64,000 nt of DNA from Megalopta genalis (Eukaryota; Arthropoda; Insecta; Hymenoptera; Halictidae): the NCBI RefSeq assembly GCF_051020955.1, contig NC_135016.1, forward strand, positions 28,739,131 through 28,803,130. The letters are read 5' to 3'. The notes beneath the pieces were generated by a model that had not been told where the DNA came from, did not search any database, and saw only the letters and a program-made list of their open reading frames with translations. Both the position numbers and the translations under genes were made by a program. Shown in pieces: positions 45,461 to 58,083 of the stretch; positions within the stretch are counted from its first letter, which is position 1; the number at the start of each line of letters is the position of its first letter.

Positions 45461-48258
45461 CCGGGGTACGTGTAAATAACGAAGCTTAAAGGAAAAGTTT
45501 AAATCTAAAGTTTGATCTTCCGAATAATAATTTGATTTTCGAAAATAATGAAATATTATTTTTCACTAAATCTTGTACTAGTGTATATTGAAAAAAATAA
45601 AACAGCCGCGATTGTGTCGCGTTACGTGTAAACGTTGTAATATATTTTTCTGTTAAACGTGTTCCTTAGGTATCGTTGCTGATATTAAGTGATATCGCTT
45701 CTACATTGCCGTGGTTTAAGCAAATTAAACTATGAATATTGTCGTTTTAGTTTCGTCTGTAATTATTTGATATTTAATTTTGGTACATCGTGTAATAATA
45801 TGTAAAAATACTAATAGAAAATTCGAAACTTCGTTACGTTATTCATGAAAATATTTGTTATCAACAAGCGGTTAAGTTGAACATTAATCTGACTTTAGAT
45901 TCGTAATCAGCTACCCAAAAGCAACTAGTATAGAAATTGTGTAGTGAAAATTGTAAAACGATTTCATATTTCGTCCGTTGTACGGGCGTTTCCGCGCACT
46001 GCGCGCCCTCCTTCATCCGCCCCCGCGCGCTTTTCTAAGCCGCGCTCTGCCCGTCGATTTCTCTGGTAATCACCGGTTTTCCTCCGTGTACTTTCGCAGA
46101 CGAGCAAAGTTTCTTTCTTCGCGTTGAATTCTCCGCGAGAACTGGAAAAAGAAAAATAGCCGAAGCGGGCAGATTCACTCCGCCGCGCCGCGAAATAACT
46201 CCGCCGAGAAAAGGGGAACATTGTGAGGAAACTTGGACGACTAATGCACCGGAAAATATACATTTAAGTATGGCGGAACCGGGAGCAAACGCGGAACAAG
46301 TCCGCGTGCCGGCCGCGACGGCCTCGGCGTCTTTTCGCGCTGCGTTGCTGCTCAGCCAGCTCGTGCGAGAAATCAATGCATTTCTCATATCGATACGAAA
46401 ACGGTCCGGCATCGCTCCAGCGCCGCGCCGCGCCGCCGTGGAAAATGCATTCCCCGCTGCGCGGCCTGCAACGAGCTTTGATCGTTCGCCGGGGCTCGTT
46501 CGATTGGAACAGTGTGTAAAGAACTCCGCGTCCACGGTTAGGCGAATTGCTCGCGGAAAAATACGAGCTCGAACAGATTTTCGAGGTTTTATCGAACGCC
46601 GGTTCGACGATCAAAAGCGCGGCGAATTCTTTTAAACTATTAAAGCGGGGAACCCGGTTTAGGACGCTGGAACATCTGCGATTTTTCAAAACTCTTTTCT
46701 CGACAACTATAAATTGAACTTTTTCAACTTATTTTTTGGGGGATTTTTTATTGAACGTTTCGACAGTACACCGAACATTTTCTGTTAACAATAAAATCAC
46801 GTAATATTGGCGTAACTGTTAGTTTGCGTACAACCTAGCGGTTTTAATTTCTGTCTGAATCATAAACAAGATTTTTTTTATTCTACATGAAATTCTGTCG
46901 TCGATGAAGTAATTTACGCAAGAAGTGAATACTTGTAAAAATATGACGATTTTAAGAAAAAATTACGATCTTTAGGATAAAACATCATTTTTGTACGATT
47001 TACGTAAAAGGACTTTTATATAACTCGATATTTTTGTAAATGTTTTCAGTTCATCGCCGACGAATCGATTGGTTAACTAAAAAATAGTCGAGACAGTCAA
47101 TCGTTCGAATAGTTTTTTCCACGCAAGCTCTGGAAACACAGTTTCGAGAAAAACGCGTTCAGAGTTTCAGCTGCAACTAATGCAACGGGCAGTATCTATC
47201 GCATATATTCGGTACTTCGACAAGCCGAATCGATTCATAACAATTGTAAAGAATTAATTATCGTGCCTGAAGGTACGGTATTTCTCGCCGGGCAAAAGCT
47301 GTCGGCTAAACGGGATTGAAAGTGACTCTTTGGCAACGGTGATCGAATACCTTCGAAATATCATTTTTCATAGCGTTTCAACATTTAATAGCGGCCGGAT
47401 CGAATGGAAATTTTCGCTGTTGCGCGTGGCTCGCAAAAATCCGGCTGTTTTTATTAAACATGAAATATTGGATTTCGGAAAAACGGGGAAAGAACGTTTG
47501 AGATGATCGCGGGCAGTTAGATTGAAAGCCGTAACGGCGCCATCGGGCAAATAAAATCGCCCGCCGGCGGTACTTCCGTTCCATCCGCGCGATTACAGCG
47601 GAGGAAAAAAAAAATGAGAGCGGGAATCGCTGCTAATCACCGGTTCATTAACTGAAACGTAGCATCGGTTAATACGCGCCGCGGGCGTGAACGCGAAGCG
47701 GAAATCGTCCGCGCGTTGTCATCAGTTTTTCCAAGTGTCTGCGGCGGATGCTCGCGTCGCGACGCCGCGCTCCGCCGTAATTATTCACGCGCGAACATTC
47801 AAGCTCGTTCGACCAAGCGTGAAACGTTTTATTTCATTCGTCGGCCGACGCTCGTATCAAGTTAATCCCGTCGCGACTAAAATTACCGTGCGACGGATAA
47901 ACGACGCGGCGGGAGGGAGGAGGCGAAGCTGCGGAACGCGACGCGGATTAAGCATCGCGATACGAAGATAATGCTTCTCGAAAAAATTAACAAATCGACG
48001 CGAGAGCAGCCTGACCGACGGAGAGTAATTTCTAGCCTGAAGAATTTATGCTCCGCTCGTCTCCGAGGAAATCGCTGTTCTCAAGATCCGACGAAGATCT
48101 CTGGTTACGAGGTAAATATTCATCGATTGTGGAACTTCGCAAAAACTTCCTGGACCAGGAATACCCGATGCACTTCACTTTGTACTTAAGAAAGCTCGGC
48201 TCGATCAAATATTGAATTCAAGGAAGCTTGTAAAAGTCTCGAGAGACTACAGAGTAAG
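45461..48258. other. Single-copy non-coding DNA
   Basis: AT-rich at 45461-45960, CpG-rich at 45960-46660, AT-rich to 47240, CpG-rich at 47520-48000. ORFs such as 46035-46535 minus (166 codons) overlap others in all frames and look like GC-rich chance frames. Confidence 0.4.
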
Positions 48259-48450
48259 TACAGTAATTTCTCTCGCATCGCCTCTCAGCTTGGAAACGAA
48301 AATGGACAACTTGGGAAGAGAACTTGCTCGATTATTCGAGCCTCTCGGCTCGCCTTTTTATCTGCCGATTATCGAATAATCTTATCTCCTGTTCACAAGC
48401 TGTCCATTTTCGTTTCTAAGTCGATGGACAATGTGGGAGAAATTACCGTG
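48259..48450. mobile_element. G4 MITE, diverged copy
   Basis: TACAGTAATTTCTCTCGCAT at the left and GGGAGAAATTACCGTG at the right, with inner hallmarks GGACAACTTGGGAAGAGA and TTATTCGAGCCTCTCGGC. Shorter and more diverged than the other G4 copies. Confidence 0.78.
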
Positions 48451-50689
48451 CTTGGATTCGAGACACAAATGCTGCACGATCTTGGATTCGAAAATCGTTC
48501 GGACTTTCGATTGAGAATTTCAATAGTCAGTACATACATCGAATGCAGAGAGTATGATACTCATTAGGCCCAAGAAACGCTGCAAATTTTGAAAATATCC
48601 GCTTTTTAAGAAACATTGAATGTTTTCAAAAATGATCGTAAGATTTTGGTAACAAGTATGTAACGAGGATATTTAGGATTGCATAGAGGGATTCTTTCGA
48701 ATATATAACGGAATTAAATTTTTTAAAAAGGTATTAATACCTCCACCGCGCACAGTGTGCGAAGATATAGAGGAGCTGCACGATGCTGTCTGAAAATGGA
48801 TAAGCCCCGCGAAAGAACTAGTTGCAACGAAACGGTGAAAGTTGCTAAGACTGCAAGAGGACTGTTTGCCGGACCTTCAAGACCTTCCACTCTAGAAATT
48901 ACGAAGGAATGACATTATAAAACTAAAACGATCTTTACTAAGTCCCTGGAACGAAGATCATCCATCGAGACTTATGAACTTGAGGTAGATCTAAGGAAGC
49001 TTCCTTCTACTGCATTCCCTGTGATGCAGCTGCTGATAAGTTTCCTAAGTTTCAGGCAGCTTCCATTGGGTTCCCTAACTCTGACATAGTTCTCATCAAG
49101 TATCTTGAATCTGGTACAACTTTTAGGTCTCTTGAGTTCCGAGTTGGTTCATCCGGTACAGTATGTATTAAGTATCGCGTCTAGACTATCCTAATTTTTT
49201 TAGCGCAGAACAGGCTGAATAGATCTTCCTAGATCGGAATCGACGTCGTATTCGAACACACGTTTAACACGTTGCCACTAATCTTTAACTAATTTTCGAA
49301 ATTCACTTTTATTGTTAATACAGGATGCGAAGAAAATTCTGTCCCTTTATGAAAAACGCTCCTTTTGCTCTGCAAATGTTCGGTGTACGAATCTATTTTA
49401 TTTTTCGAGTACTTCATGTTATTTTACATCTATTGGTACTGTTCGTGCACGTTTTGATACTGTTCAATTTAAAAATGAAAAACAATAAAAAATTACGGTT
49501 TAGAATGATTGAATTGTAAATGAAAGAATGAACTGAAATTCTTATCAAGACAGATCTCTGATCGATCATTTAAGTCGACGAATGACCCAAAATGAACTTC
49601 ACAAAATACATGGAAATTAATTGTTAAATAATTTCCAAAAAAGGCTACGCAAATGCATCGAAGCAGAAGCAACAAGTTTTCAACGCTTAATGTAAATTAT
49701 ATAATTCTTGTCGATAAAATTGATCTTATAAACATATTTGTTAAACTGTAAAATACGTGGAATATTCAATTGAATTTTGTCGTCATTTTCAAAGCGGCTA
49801 AATATGAATATACAGACGCAGGGACAGAATCTTCTTCGCATCCAGTGTATCGAACGAACCGAATGTTGTTAGGATATTTCGAATGCGAAAACGTCGAAAT
49901 AGTACTTCCGGTGGCAAATCTTAACTTTCGGTTTCATTAATTAAGCGAGTTTGATATCGCGGGAATGTTCGGAGTTGATATTCGGCATTTACCGTGTTAA
50001 TCGACATTGTTGAAACGTCGAGCGTCGTTAGCGACGAACGTTCGAGATCTCGCGGCGAGAATTCCAGCGGGGAAACGAGCACGATAATTCATAATCGAGC
50101 GGCGGTGTGAAAACGGCGATGTAAATTCTCAGCTCGGGCGCGAAATGAACGCCACGAGGCATGTTGCGGGTGTACACAAGTTCGCAGCAGGGATACGAAC
50201 GAAGGACAACCGGCGAGGGTAGAAAAATGGTGGAGCGAAGGAGGAGAGAGCTTAATTCTCCACGGTTCTTGCCCCGGAGCAACGACCTACTTCCTTCACG
50301 GTAGGTATCAAAGATTTTTAAACGAGCTCTACCCATTTCCTTGCGAGCAAGGAGAGAGAGACCCGGCACAAATTGTTAACTCGTTGTAAAGTGGAGCACT
50401 TTCATTTCCGTTTTTCGCTCGATTTATCCACGGTATTACGTTAATCCCTCCCCGTATCTGCCTTCTCTATCTGCTTTCATTAAAGCGAAAGAAATTGGAA
50501 CGACAAATTACTGCTGAATCTCACGAACGCGAAGGTGTTACCCGCTCGAATCTATACAGCCTGAATTACAGCCGTAATTACGATGTAACTTAGTACGAGA
50601 GCGACATTACATGCCGGCAAAGTGCACGCTTAATCATTATTCGTTGGTCCCGTGCGGAGCTGGGCGAAGCGTAATTCGATTAACGATCG
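48451..50689. other. Single-copy non-coding DNA
   Basis: AT-rich to about 49880, then CpG-richer. The stretch at 48960-49160 contains loosely repeated CTTGA/TTCC words but no clear period. No gene, RNA or element found. Confidence 0.4.
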
Positions 50690-50830
50690 AGGGTTATGAT
50701 TAATGTGAATTCGAGATATCAATCGTGATCGCTGGTTATCGAGCAATCGATAATAATCGATAATATCGATAGTCGTTGATTAACGATTAAGAAGTTATCA
50801 TAATCGTTGCGATCATTAATCGTGACGCGA
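50690..50830. promoter_or_regulatory. Cluster of ATCGAT / TTAATCG words, possible regulatory DNA
   Basis: Within about 140 bases there are many near-repeats of ATCGATAATC, TTAACGATTA and ATCATTAATCG, and one TATCGATA at 50764-50771, which is the DRE core bound by DREF in Drosophila. The density could reflect a decayed simple repeat rather than selected sites. No promoter or transcript evidence is available. Confidence 0.25.
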
Positions 50831-51642
50831 TTACGCTTGTGATTATGCTTCTATCTGTAACTAACGTGAAAAAAAGAGATTTCAACATTACCGATCAATG
50901 ATCACAAATTACGGAGATTAATCAAGACTACTGGTTTACTTTAGCAATGATTAACACAATTGATGATCACGATTTTTACGATTACATTAAATAATCGATT
51001 ACAGAACGGAAATATCGTGGACGTAAATTATGTTTATGAACATATCAACGTCGTTTCGCGGACCTAATCCGTGAGAAGCGTTCGACGCGTAATTTGCGCA
51101 GATGCATAATTCACTCGACGTTAACTTTCTTCCAAGAAAAATTAATTTTCATTTTGCTCTTTAAGCTCGTATTTCTCTTCGCCAAATGATCGTAGGACAT
51201 GTGAGACTCGCATCTGATTTGCAATTCAGCGTTAAAAGATTGCGATCGCCGTGTAAATGGAAACGTTGCTTTGCGAAGAAACGGAGGCGCGAATATTTGA
51301 CCCGCGTTAATCGACGCCATTAACGATTTCGAGCGATAGCAGGGAAATCCAGGTCCTCGTGAACGCGAGAGGATGGAGGCCATTTTATCTGGCCACGCCT
51401 TTCTACTTCCTGGATTGTTTCCTCGTTAGGTTACGGGCTGCTAATCGTTATATCTTTCTTTCCCTTCCGCGCTGAATCGCACTTGCGACCAGATCAATTT
51501 CGTGAGTTAGCTAACAACCGGCTGTTATCCGTGCCCGGTGGAAATGTCGGAAGTTACTGTGATTTCAGTGCTGAATTCGCGTTTACGATTGTTCTCGCGG
51601 AAACGTTAATTCGTCCCTATTCGTTTAATTTATTTGCTTCTT
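50831..51642. other. Non-coding DNA
   Basis: Continuation of AT-rich sequence with TTAATCG words to about 51010, then mixed. ORFs under 110 codons, none convincing. Confidence 0.4.
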
Positions 51643-51891
51643 TTAACACGTTCCGTGCCGAGCTTTTTTTACTCGAATCTTCACACTTTGATATTTTACT
51701 AAAACTTGATGTATTACGTGCAATTATTAATTCTCGTACACATAACAACGTAACAAAAACTTATCAACGCCCATTCTTGCGGTGGAAATTGATTCTTCGG
51801 TTCTAAATTTCTTGTAAACAATTTGTTCAGTTCACTAAGTAAACATGCAAGCGTGTACCATCGATGATACACGTGGCACGGAACGTGTTAA
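51643..51891 (+). mobile_element. F6 TTAA element, copy 1 (249 bp)
   Basis: TTAA at both ends; left terminus CACGTTCCGTGCCGAG, right terminus in reverse complement CACGTTCCGTGCCACGTG. A subterminal inverted repeat GTGTACCATCGATGATACAC lies just inside the right end. Same orientation and length as 62461-62710, with moderate divergence. It is non-coding; the ORF 51483-51806 that runs through it is incidental. Confidence 0.88.
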
Positions 51892-51987
51892 TAAACCGAG
51901 CGTCGCTCGATGCGATCGCTGGAAGATTTTACTAAAATTCGACACATAAAATTGCTATACATAGAAAGCGGATGATCCATATATTAT
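51892..51987. other. Spacer
   Basis: No feature recognised between the F6 and G3 elements. Confidence 0.35.
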
Positions 51988-52153
51988 TAACAGATTGCGG
52001 ATCTTTATGCAAAATAAACATTTCCTTTATCAATTGCGATATACGAGAGCACAATAGAGGTATTCTTTTCTTTTTCAAAATTTTTAGAATTTTCCTTATG
52101 TTTTAAATTTCATCGACTAAATTTTTCAATAACTGCATAAAATCCGCAGTTTA
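51988..52153. mobile_element. G3 MITE, copy (about 166 bp)
   Basis: Left end AACAGATTGCGGATCTTTAT, right end CTGCATAAAATCCGCAGTTTA. Interior similarity to 56773-56957 includes a CAATTGCG-like stretch. TA flank at the right; the left flank is degenerate. Confidence 0.75.
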
Positions 52154-53030
52154 GTTATTTATAACTTGCCGAAAATATTAAACGAAGAATGAAATTTATT
52201 TTTATCTCGTTCTTGCTTGTCGCCGTTTACGAAGAATGTTTCTGTTTTCCATAAATATCTAGTGACAAATAAGTGATGTGTTATAGCAACCATTTAGCTG
52301 AATTAGCTCGATTAGTTGGAATAAATCATCCGATAGAGATGATTGAAATGTAAAATTTTTATTACGATGCTGCGACGGAGAGAACGACTTTCTTCATTTA
52401 TATTTAATGCCGGTAAGTAATTGCCGAGGTGTTCGTCTTAATTCCTTAAATTGGCTGAACGTTTGCAACGTTCGCCGGGCACAATGCAAACGAATTATTT
52501 GCGCGTGAATTATAATCAAGATGTAGAAAACCACTTCTCGTCCGCCTGAAATTGCTCGCAGTAATTAAGCTCACTTTCCTCTAATCCCATGCCTCACTTC
52601 AGAGCCACCCTCTCCCAAAACATAAATTTTCAAGGGTTCCAAGGATACATAAAACACGGCGCCGTTAACAGGAGTCGTATCTAGCACACATTAACGGTCG
52701 AAGTAATTTCTACGTTATAAAATGGAGATGTAGAGCTCTCGAGATTACGATTTATCGCGACAAATAAACCGGGGATCTTTATGCAAATTCACCGGAGATT
52801 AATTGATAGACAGAGGAAATGAATACAAGCTCGGGGCCATAATCGAGATCTCAATTTAAACTATGTTTACAATTAGTTTCAGGGGCTATTCTATGTACGA
52901 GTGGGTTAGAATCGTAGCGGTGTAATGTAAAATGTAATCTGTACATTCAAAAATTACTGGAAACGAGTGAAATGCATTATAATGTGACTGTAAATTACGT
53001 CGACTCTAAATTAGTTTAACAATATATTTG
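52154..53030. other. Single-copy non-coding DNA
   Basis: No feature recognised. Mixed composition with no ORF of note. Confidence 0.4.
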
Positions 53031-53122
53031 GTCAGTAAACAATACACATGTTAGTCGACAATACGCGTGTCAGTAAACAATACACATGTTAGTAAACACT
53101 ACATATGTTAGTAAACAATAAC
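53031..53122. repeat. 19-bp tandem repeat, about 5 units
   Basis: Unit TAGTAAACAATACACATGT, with variants CAGTAAACAATACACATGT, TAGTCGACAATACGCGTGT and TAGTAAACACTACATATGT, in five consecutive copies, the last incomplete. Confidence 0.88.
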
Positions 53123-53230
53123 ATTCCTTGTTTCACACAGTGATTCTAAAGAATTTATTCAAAAAAGAAGAAAAAAATCTACGAACTAAAGTCCTTGTAG
53201 GAAATAAGAAGTGAAATGTAGAGATCAATA

Positions 53231-53681
53231 TACAAGGTGTCCCAGGTTTTAATGTTCAAACTTTGTCAGTGTATTCTATGGCACAAAGTAAGAAAAAAAT
53301 GTTATGTAAACATAGGTCATATAGAGCTTCATTAAGAAGTTATAACAAAAATTCAGAATAGCAATAGTAATCAACTTGCTGTTACTGCGAGCATTGGCTT
53401 GAATAGAGCATTGGCATGCCGTGTGTTTATGTAAACTGTGTTTATTAATACATTTCAAAACGTCTACCGTTGTTGACAAATACATGATTGACATCGATCG
53501 AAGTTCGAATTTATAACCGTGCGAATTTCGTTTCTATTCTCTCTCATTTCATTGAACGAATTTTTGTTATAACTTCTTAATAAAGCTCTATATGACCTAT
53601 GCTGGCATAACATATTTTTCTTACTTTGTGCCATAGAATATACTGACAAAGTTTGAACATTAAAACCTGGGACACCCTGTA
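53231..53681. mobile_element. G2 foldback element, copy 1 (451 bp)
   Basis: TA-flanked. Left end CAAGGTGTCCCAGGTTTTAA and right end in reverse complement CAGGGTGTCCCAGGTTTTAA; the arms pair over more than 100 bases (ATGTTCAAACTTTGTCAGTG ... GAAGTTATAACAAAAATTC). At 53325-53350 the left arm reads GCTTCATTAAGAAGTTATAA, the intact version of the site occupied by F1 in the other copy. Two ORFs of 72-82 codons within it have no recognisable features. Confidence 0.92.
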
Positions 53682-55017
53682 TAATAATGTATTTTGGTAG
53701 AAATCGTCTCACGGAACACGCTTCGGGTTACGGTGGCAATAGTATACAGTAGAAAATACCTAAGTGCGTCTTGGTCCGTCCCTACAGGGCCGCGACCCTC
53801 GATAAAATCGAATTAGTGTCATTCAGGGAATAGATGTTGCTAATTCGCTGGATCGTTCGCAGCGACGAGGGTGATAAATCAAGAGTAAAAGGTGCTCTCG
53901 AACAGAAATGAGCAGGAACGATGGTGAAAAGCGTATGGATAGAGAAACGCGTCGAGTCTGCTAATAAATTAATGTCCGTCATCGGTTTTGTAGATTCTCG
54001 TGAAATTGTTTCGTCCAGTTCATTGATTACAACATGGATAGGACAAATTCACTGGACATTTAATCAAGCTGGATTTATAATATAACGCAATTTTGCACCT
54101 AAACAGGAAAGCTGAGTGAACTGAATCATTCCCGAAGAATAATTCCCTTAATAACTCCCTTTTGCAGCCCTCTAACATCCGAAAAAAACATTTACATCGC
54201 TTGGTCCAATTATAAAGAAGTTATTCCGTTACATTTCATTTACATTCCGGTACATTTTAAATACACTCTGTATATTATTTACGAAGACTGAGAGAACGAA
54301 AATTAATTTTCGGAAACGAGTCGCTGGAATTTCTTGTTTCTTCCGGCGCGCCATAGAGAAATTTTTCTATTCAACCGCGCGGAGCACAGAGAAGTACTAA
54401 ATTTTTTTTCCCCGGCTTGCATTCATTTTTTGGAAAATTCAATTTCGACTGTTTGCCGTGCGCGCGTGACTCGGGCCTCGGGGAAACCAATGAAAATTCA
54501 CCTCCTGTTCCACCGAGGAAGCAATTTTCATTAAGAACAGCACAACCCTGCAGTCGAAGGTCAGCCACGAGCCGCAAAAATTACGGAAACAGAAAAAGAT
54601 CAATCATTTCCCTACAATCTTTCACAAGACTCACCGAAGTTTTGTGCCTCGTCATTATGTGTCTCGTGTTCTCCATACCGATCCTTCGAATAGGATTCTC
54701 GCTTTGGCTAACATTTGTCCTGACGACATTGACTTCTTCGTTAATATTTTGAATAAATTTAAATATCAACTCTATAATGTTGTCAGCAGCTAGGATGCTC
54801 AGTTTGCGTTTGTTTTGTATATTTTAATCATATCGTTTTCATTGTCATTTTCACATTTATATTATTATTTTGTTATCATTACTATTATTATTATTTGTCA
54901 GATGTAATATAATCAACTCTAATGTTTCTATAACTGAATGTCCGTATCCACCATCTTATCTAAAGTGCAGGGCAGAGTTAGGTCAGGGTTCGCCGCATAG
55001 TGCGCCGACTCCAAATA
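53682..55017. other. Single-copy non-coding DNA
   Basis: Mixed composition. ORFs at 54334-54769 overlap on both strands; none shows a domain. No element ends detected. Confidence 0.4.
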
Positions 55018-55746
55018 TACAGAGTGTCCCAGGTTTTAATGTTCAAACTTTGTCAGTGTATTCTATGGCACAAAGTAATAAATAAATGTTATGTAAATAT
55101 AGGTCATATGGAGCTTTATTCACCCTAGAAAGATAACCATATGACAACGTACGTAAAAGATAACCATACGCTTCAGAGGCGCATGCTTTTCTAAGGCGTC
55201 AATTTTATACTAACAATGGATATTTATTTAAGTTAATCTAGTCATTTTAAATGTTTGGCATTATTGTAAAAATAAAATGCATTTATATTATATTTTTTTA
55301 TATTTTAAGTAATTTTAAACTTAAATCACTAGACCTCTATGAAAAACGGTGCAGTCAGTTGTTTATTTCGCAGGCGCCTCTGCGACGTAAGTTATCTTTC
55401 TCGGGTTAAGAAGTTATAACAAAAATTCGGAATATAGGAATAGTAATCAACTTGCTGTTACTGCGAGCATTGGCTTGCATAGCATGCCGTGTGTTTATGT
55501 AAGCTGTGTTTATTAACACATTTCGAAATGCCTACCGTTGTTGACAATACATGACTGACATCGATCGAAGAATTTTTTATTTTTTTATTTTTTTTTTTTA
55601 AGTTGATTACTATTCCTATTCCGAATTTTTGTTATAACTTCTTAATCAAGCTCTATATGACCTATGTTCACATAACATTTTCTTCTTACTTTGTGCCATA
55701 GAATATACTGTCAAAGTTTGAACATTAAAACCTGGGACACCTTGTA
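55018..55746. mobile_element. G2 foldback element, copy 2, split by F1
   Basis: Left end CAGAGTGTCCCAGGTTTTAA, right end in reverse complement CAAGGTGTCCCAGGTTTTAA, TA-flanked. The left arm is interrupted after GGAGCTTTATTCA by an F1 element and resumes with TTAAGAAGTTATAACAAAAA. Without the insert it is about 439 bp, close to copy 1. A poly-T-rich stretch near 55568-55600 replaces part of the arm present in copy 1. Confidence 0.92.
55120..55409 (-). mobile_element. F1 piggyBac-type MITE, copy 4, subfamily B
   Basis: Same orientation and block structure as 30771-31060, with about three visible differences. Its right flank is TTAA and its left flank TTCA, so one target copy has mutated. Because it sits inside a G2 element whose empty counterpart reads CATTAAGAAG at 53329-53338, the insertion at a single TTAA with duplication of those four bases is directly visible. 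Confidence 0.93.
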
Positions 55747-56772
55747 TAAAAATAAATGATCCGATTTGACTTGAACTTGATCGAATCCGGTTTTCGGCGG
55801 TCGTCAACGGAAAAATTCGCGAACGGGTGGTTCGAATCTATCCGATAATCCCGGAATTAATTCACCGTTCGCATTCCTCATCGTTTTCGATAAATCGTTA
55901 ATGAACGACTACGCGGGACACATGGCGATCGATGTTCCGAGGAGAGAGGGGGGTAAGAAATGAACATCAGAATCAGAACGAACGTCGATTCGCCGATATC
56001 CTTGCTCGGCAGGGAAACGGGCTCCCGGCTGGAGAGTGCGCGGATTTATAACCCGAACGACACTGAATGGTCGCCTTTGATCAGGCTCCGCCATTAAAGA
56101 GTTTTATCTGCTATAACAAAATCTATCGCGGCGGACCGGGGGAACAAGGTTCCTGGCTGGCAGAACCGTTTAGGGGATTATACGTAGGGCCGGGGTTGGG
56201 ACTTTGATAAAACGTAAAAAGGCGTGGTGGGCTCGCGCGGGGGCGTGTAGCTTCCGATCGCCTTCAATCACCGTTTTAATCCCGAGTTATGGCAATCCGC
56301 ATAGATCGTTGCTATAGCGGAGAACTACCATGAACGGTGCACTTGTTTATATAGGACGAGATAAAAAATAATTAAACGAGCTATCTAATTCTAGTTCGAA
56401 ACACTCGACAAATCGGTTCTTTTACTGGAAGAATGCGTAGCGTCGATGAGATTCAGCTACGTTTACTTGTTTTATTTTGAATCTTTTTAACAAGTGCATT
56501 TTGTCCCATTTGTCAATTGTGTGTATCGAAGTGCAGTGTAACGAAATAAAGTAATCTTGGTATTAATCTTATAAGTAAATCTTTCTTTGCATTTTTTGTT
56601 AATGCCATATTTTCGACAAGAAATAATCCTTTCAATAAAAAGACACTGAACGAAGTTAACAAAAATTTCTCGGTAACAATATCTTAAAAATTATCTTAAC
56701 GAATTTCCTAAAAAATCAATGACGTAATAAATAAAAGAAGAACAAATATTACATTTATTCTGCCGTAATTAC
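55747..56772. other. Single-copy non-coding DNA
   Basis: CpG-rich to about 56330, AT-rich after. GGTTCGAATC at about 55829 resembles a tRNA B box but no tRNA fold was found around it. No gene seen. Confidence 0.4.
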
Positions 56773-56957
56773 TAGACTGCGAATTTTATGCATTTATGAG
56801 AAGAATGTATAGAGAACAAATTAAAAGAAACCAAAGATTTTCATATGTTGATTACAACTTATGAAAATTATTTAAGAGAAAAATAAGATTGCACTTGACT
56901 CCTACGTCTTGCAATTGGTGCAGATAATTTGTATTTTGCATAAAGATCCGCAGTCTA
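56773..56957. mobile_element. G3 MITE, copy (185 bp)
   Basis: TAGACTGCGAATTTTATGCA at the left and TTTGCATAAAGATCCGCAGTC at the right, with TA at both ends. Best-preserved G3 copy together with 29945-30150. Non-coding. Confidence 0.85.
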
Positions 56958-57879
56958 ATAATTACGTATTAACTAGTAGCGGCTTCAAATGGTGCGCGAT
57001 TAGTAGGTATGCATAATATAGTTAAAAAAACAAGTATAATTTTATTATGAAAAGATTCATCATTTTTGAGTCAATGGTAATGTCCCATTCATGACAATTC
57101 TCTGCTATTGTGTATCCGCGCGTATCTGTGACCCCTAGATCGCTTTGTCCCGGAAGTAGAAGAAACGGCGATCTTTGTATTAAGAGGCGCGTTCAACCCT
57201 CGGCCGTTACCGCGATTCCAAGGACATAACAATAGCGTCGAGTGAAAGATTAATCCGCGGAGTTCTCAGGATCGCTCGCGATAAAACTTCCATCGAGATC
57301 CCAGGAAAAGAGGAGTTCCTCTCGTGACCTGCTCGTAAAAGCAACGGTTCATCGCCTTCGCTCTATTTTTACGGCATGTCGGACACGGTTTATATGGTAA
57401 TCGAGCATTAGCCCTCTCCCGATGTGTCGATAGCGAGGAATAAAAGTCGGATGCCCGATGAGAAATCGTTACCCGCCGCCGCCGACACGCGAATCGATTT
57501 GCCTTCCTCACCTAGTGAACGTCGGGTAAAACCTGATACGCGAACGTTGATCACCGAGCGCGGAACGAACGCGACACGCCGGATTCGGTATTTCGCGGGT
57601 CAGCCGGGGAAATATCGGGTTTCTTTAAAAATGATATCGATATTATCAAAATGTTTTAATGGAAACGGATGCGTATCGGACTTTTTTCCAAACCCGCAAC
57701 AAATCCGATAAGATCGAGTTTTTGCAGAACAAGTTCCATAATCCTTTGCATTACGATTGATTTCTCAACTGTATTGTCTAGCAGTTTTTTTTTGCACCTG
57801 GAATCTCACCCGAAATTCATACTGGCTTGCAAGAGAATGTAAAAATGTAACTTTTAAGAGTGTGTAAACCATATATAAT
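56958..57879. other. Single-copy non-coding DNA
   Basis: AT-rich to about 57080, CpG-rich at 57100-57620. ORFs under 96 codons, none recognised. Confidence 0.4.
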
Positions 57880-58020
57880 GGTTATATATATATATAATAT
57901 ATTATATATAGTATAGTATATAATATATAGTAATATATATAATATATTGTATATATTATATATTATATATATTATATTATATATATTATATTATATATAT
58001 TATATTACATCAAGTATATT
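57880..58020. repeat. AT-rich TATA/ATATT repeat
   Basis: Irregular TATATAATATAT units; the overlapping ORF is a Tyr/Ile/Leu artefact. A G1 element lies just downstream. Confidence 0.9.
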
Positions 58021-58083
58021 GCATTATATTACGATAAATAAAGCAAATTTTGTAGACCATACTCTTCGAGAAATGGAAAGATG

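Noticed and set aside
55820..55845. tRNA B-box-like sequence GGTTCGAATC
   Set aside because: No matching A box at the right distance and no acceptor stem pairing could be found.
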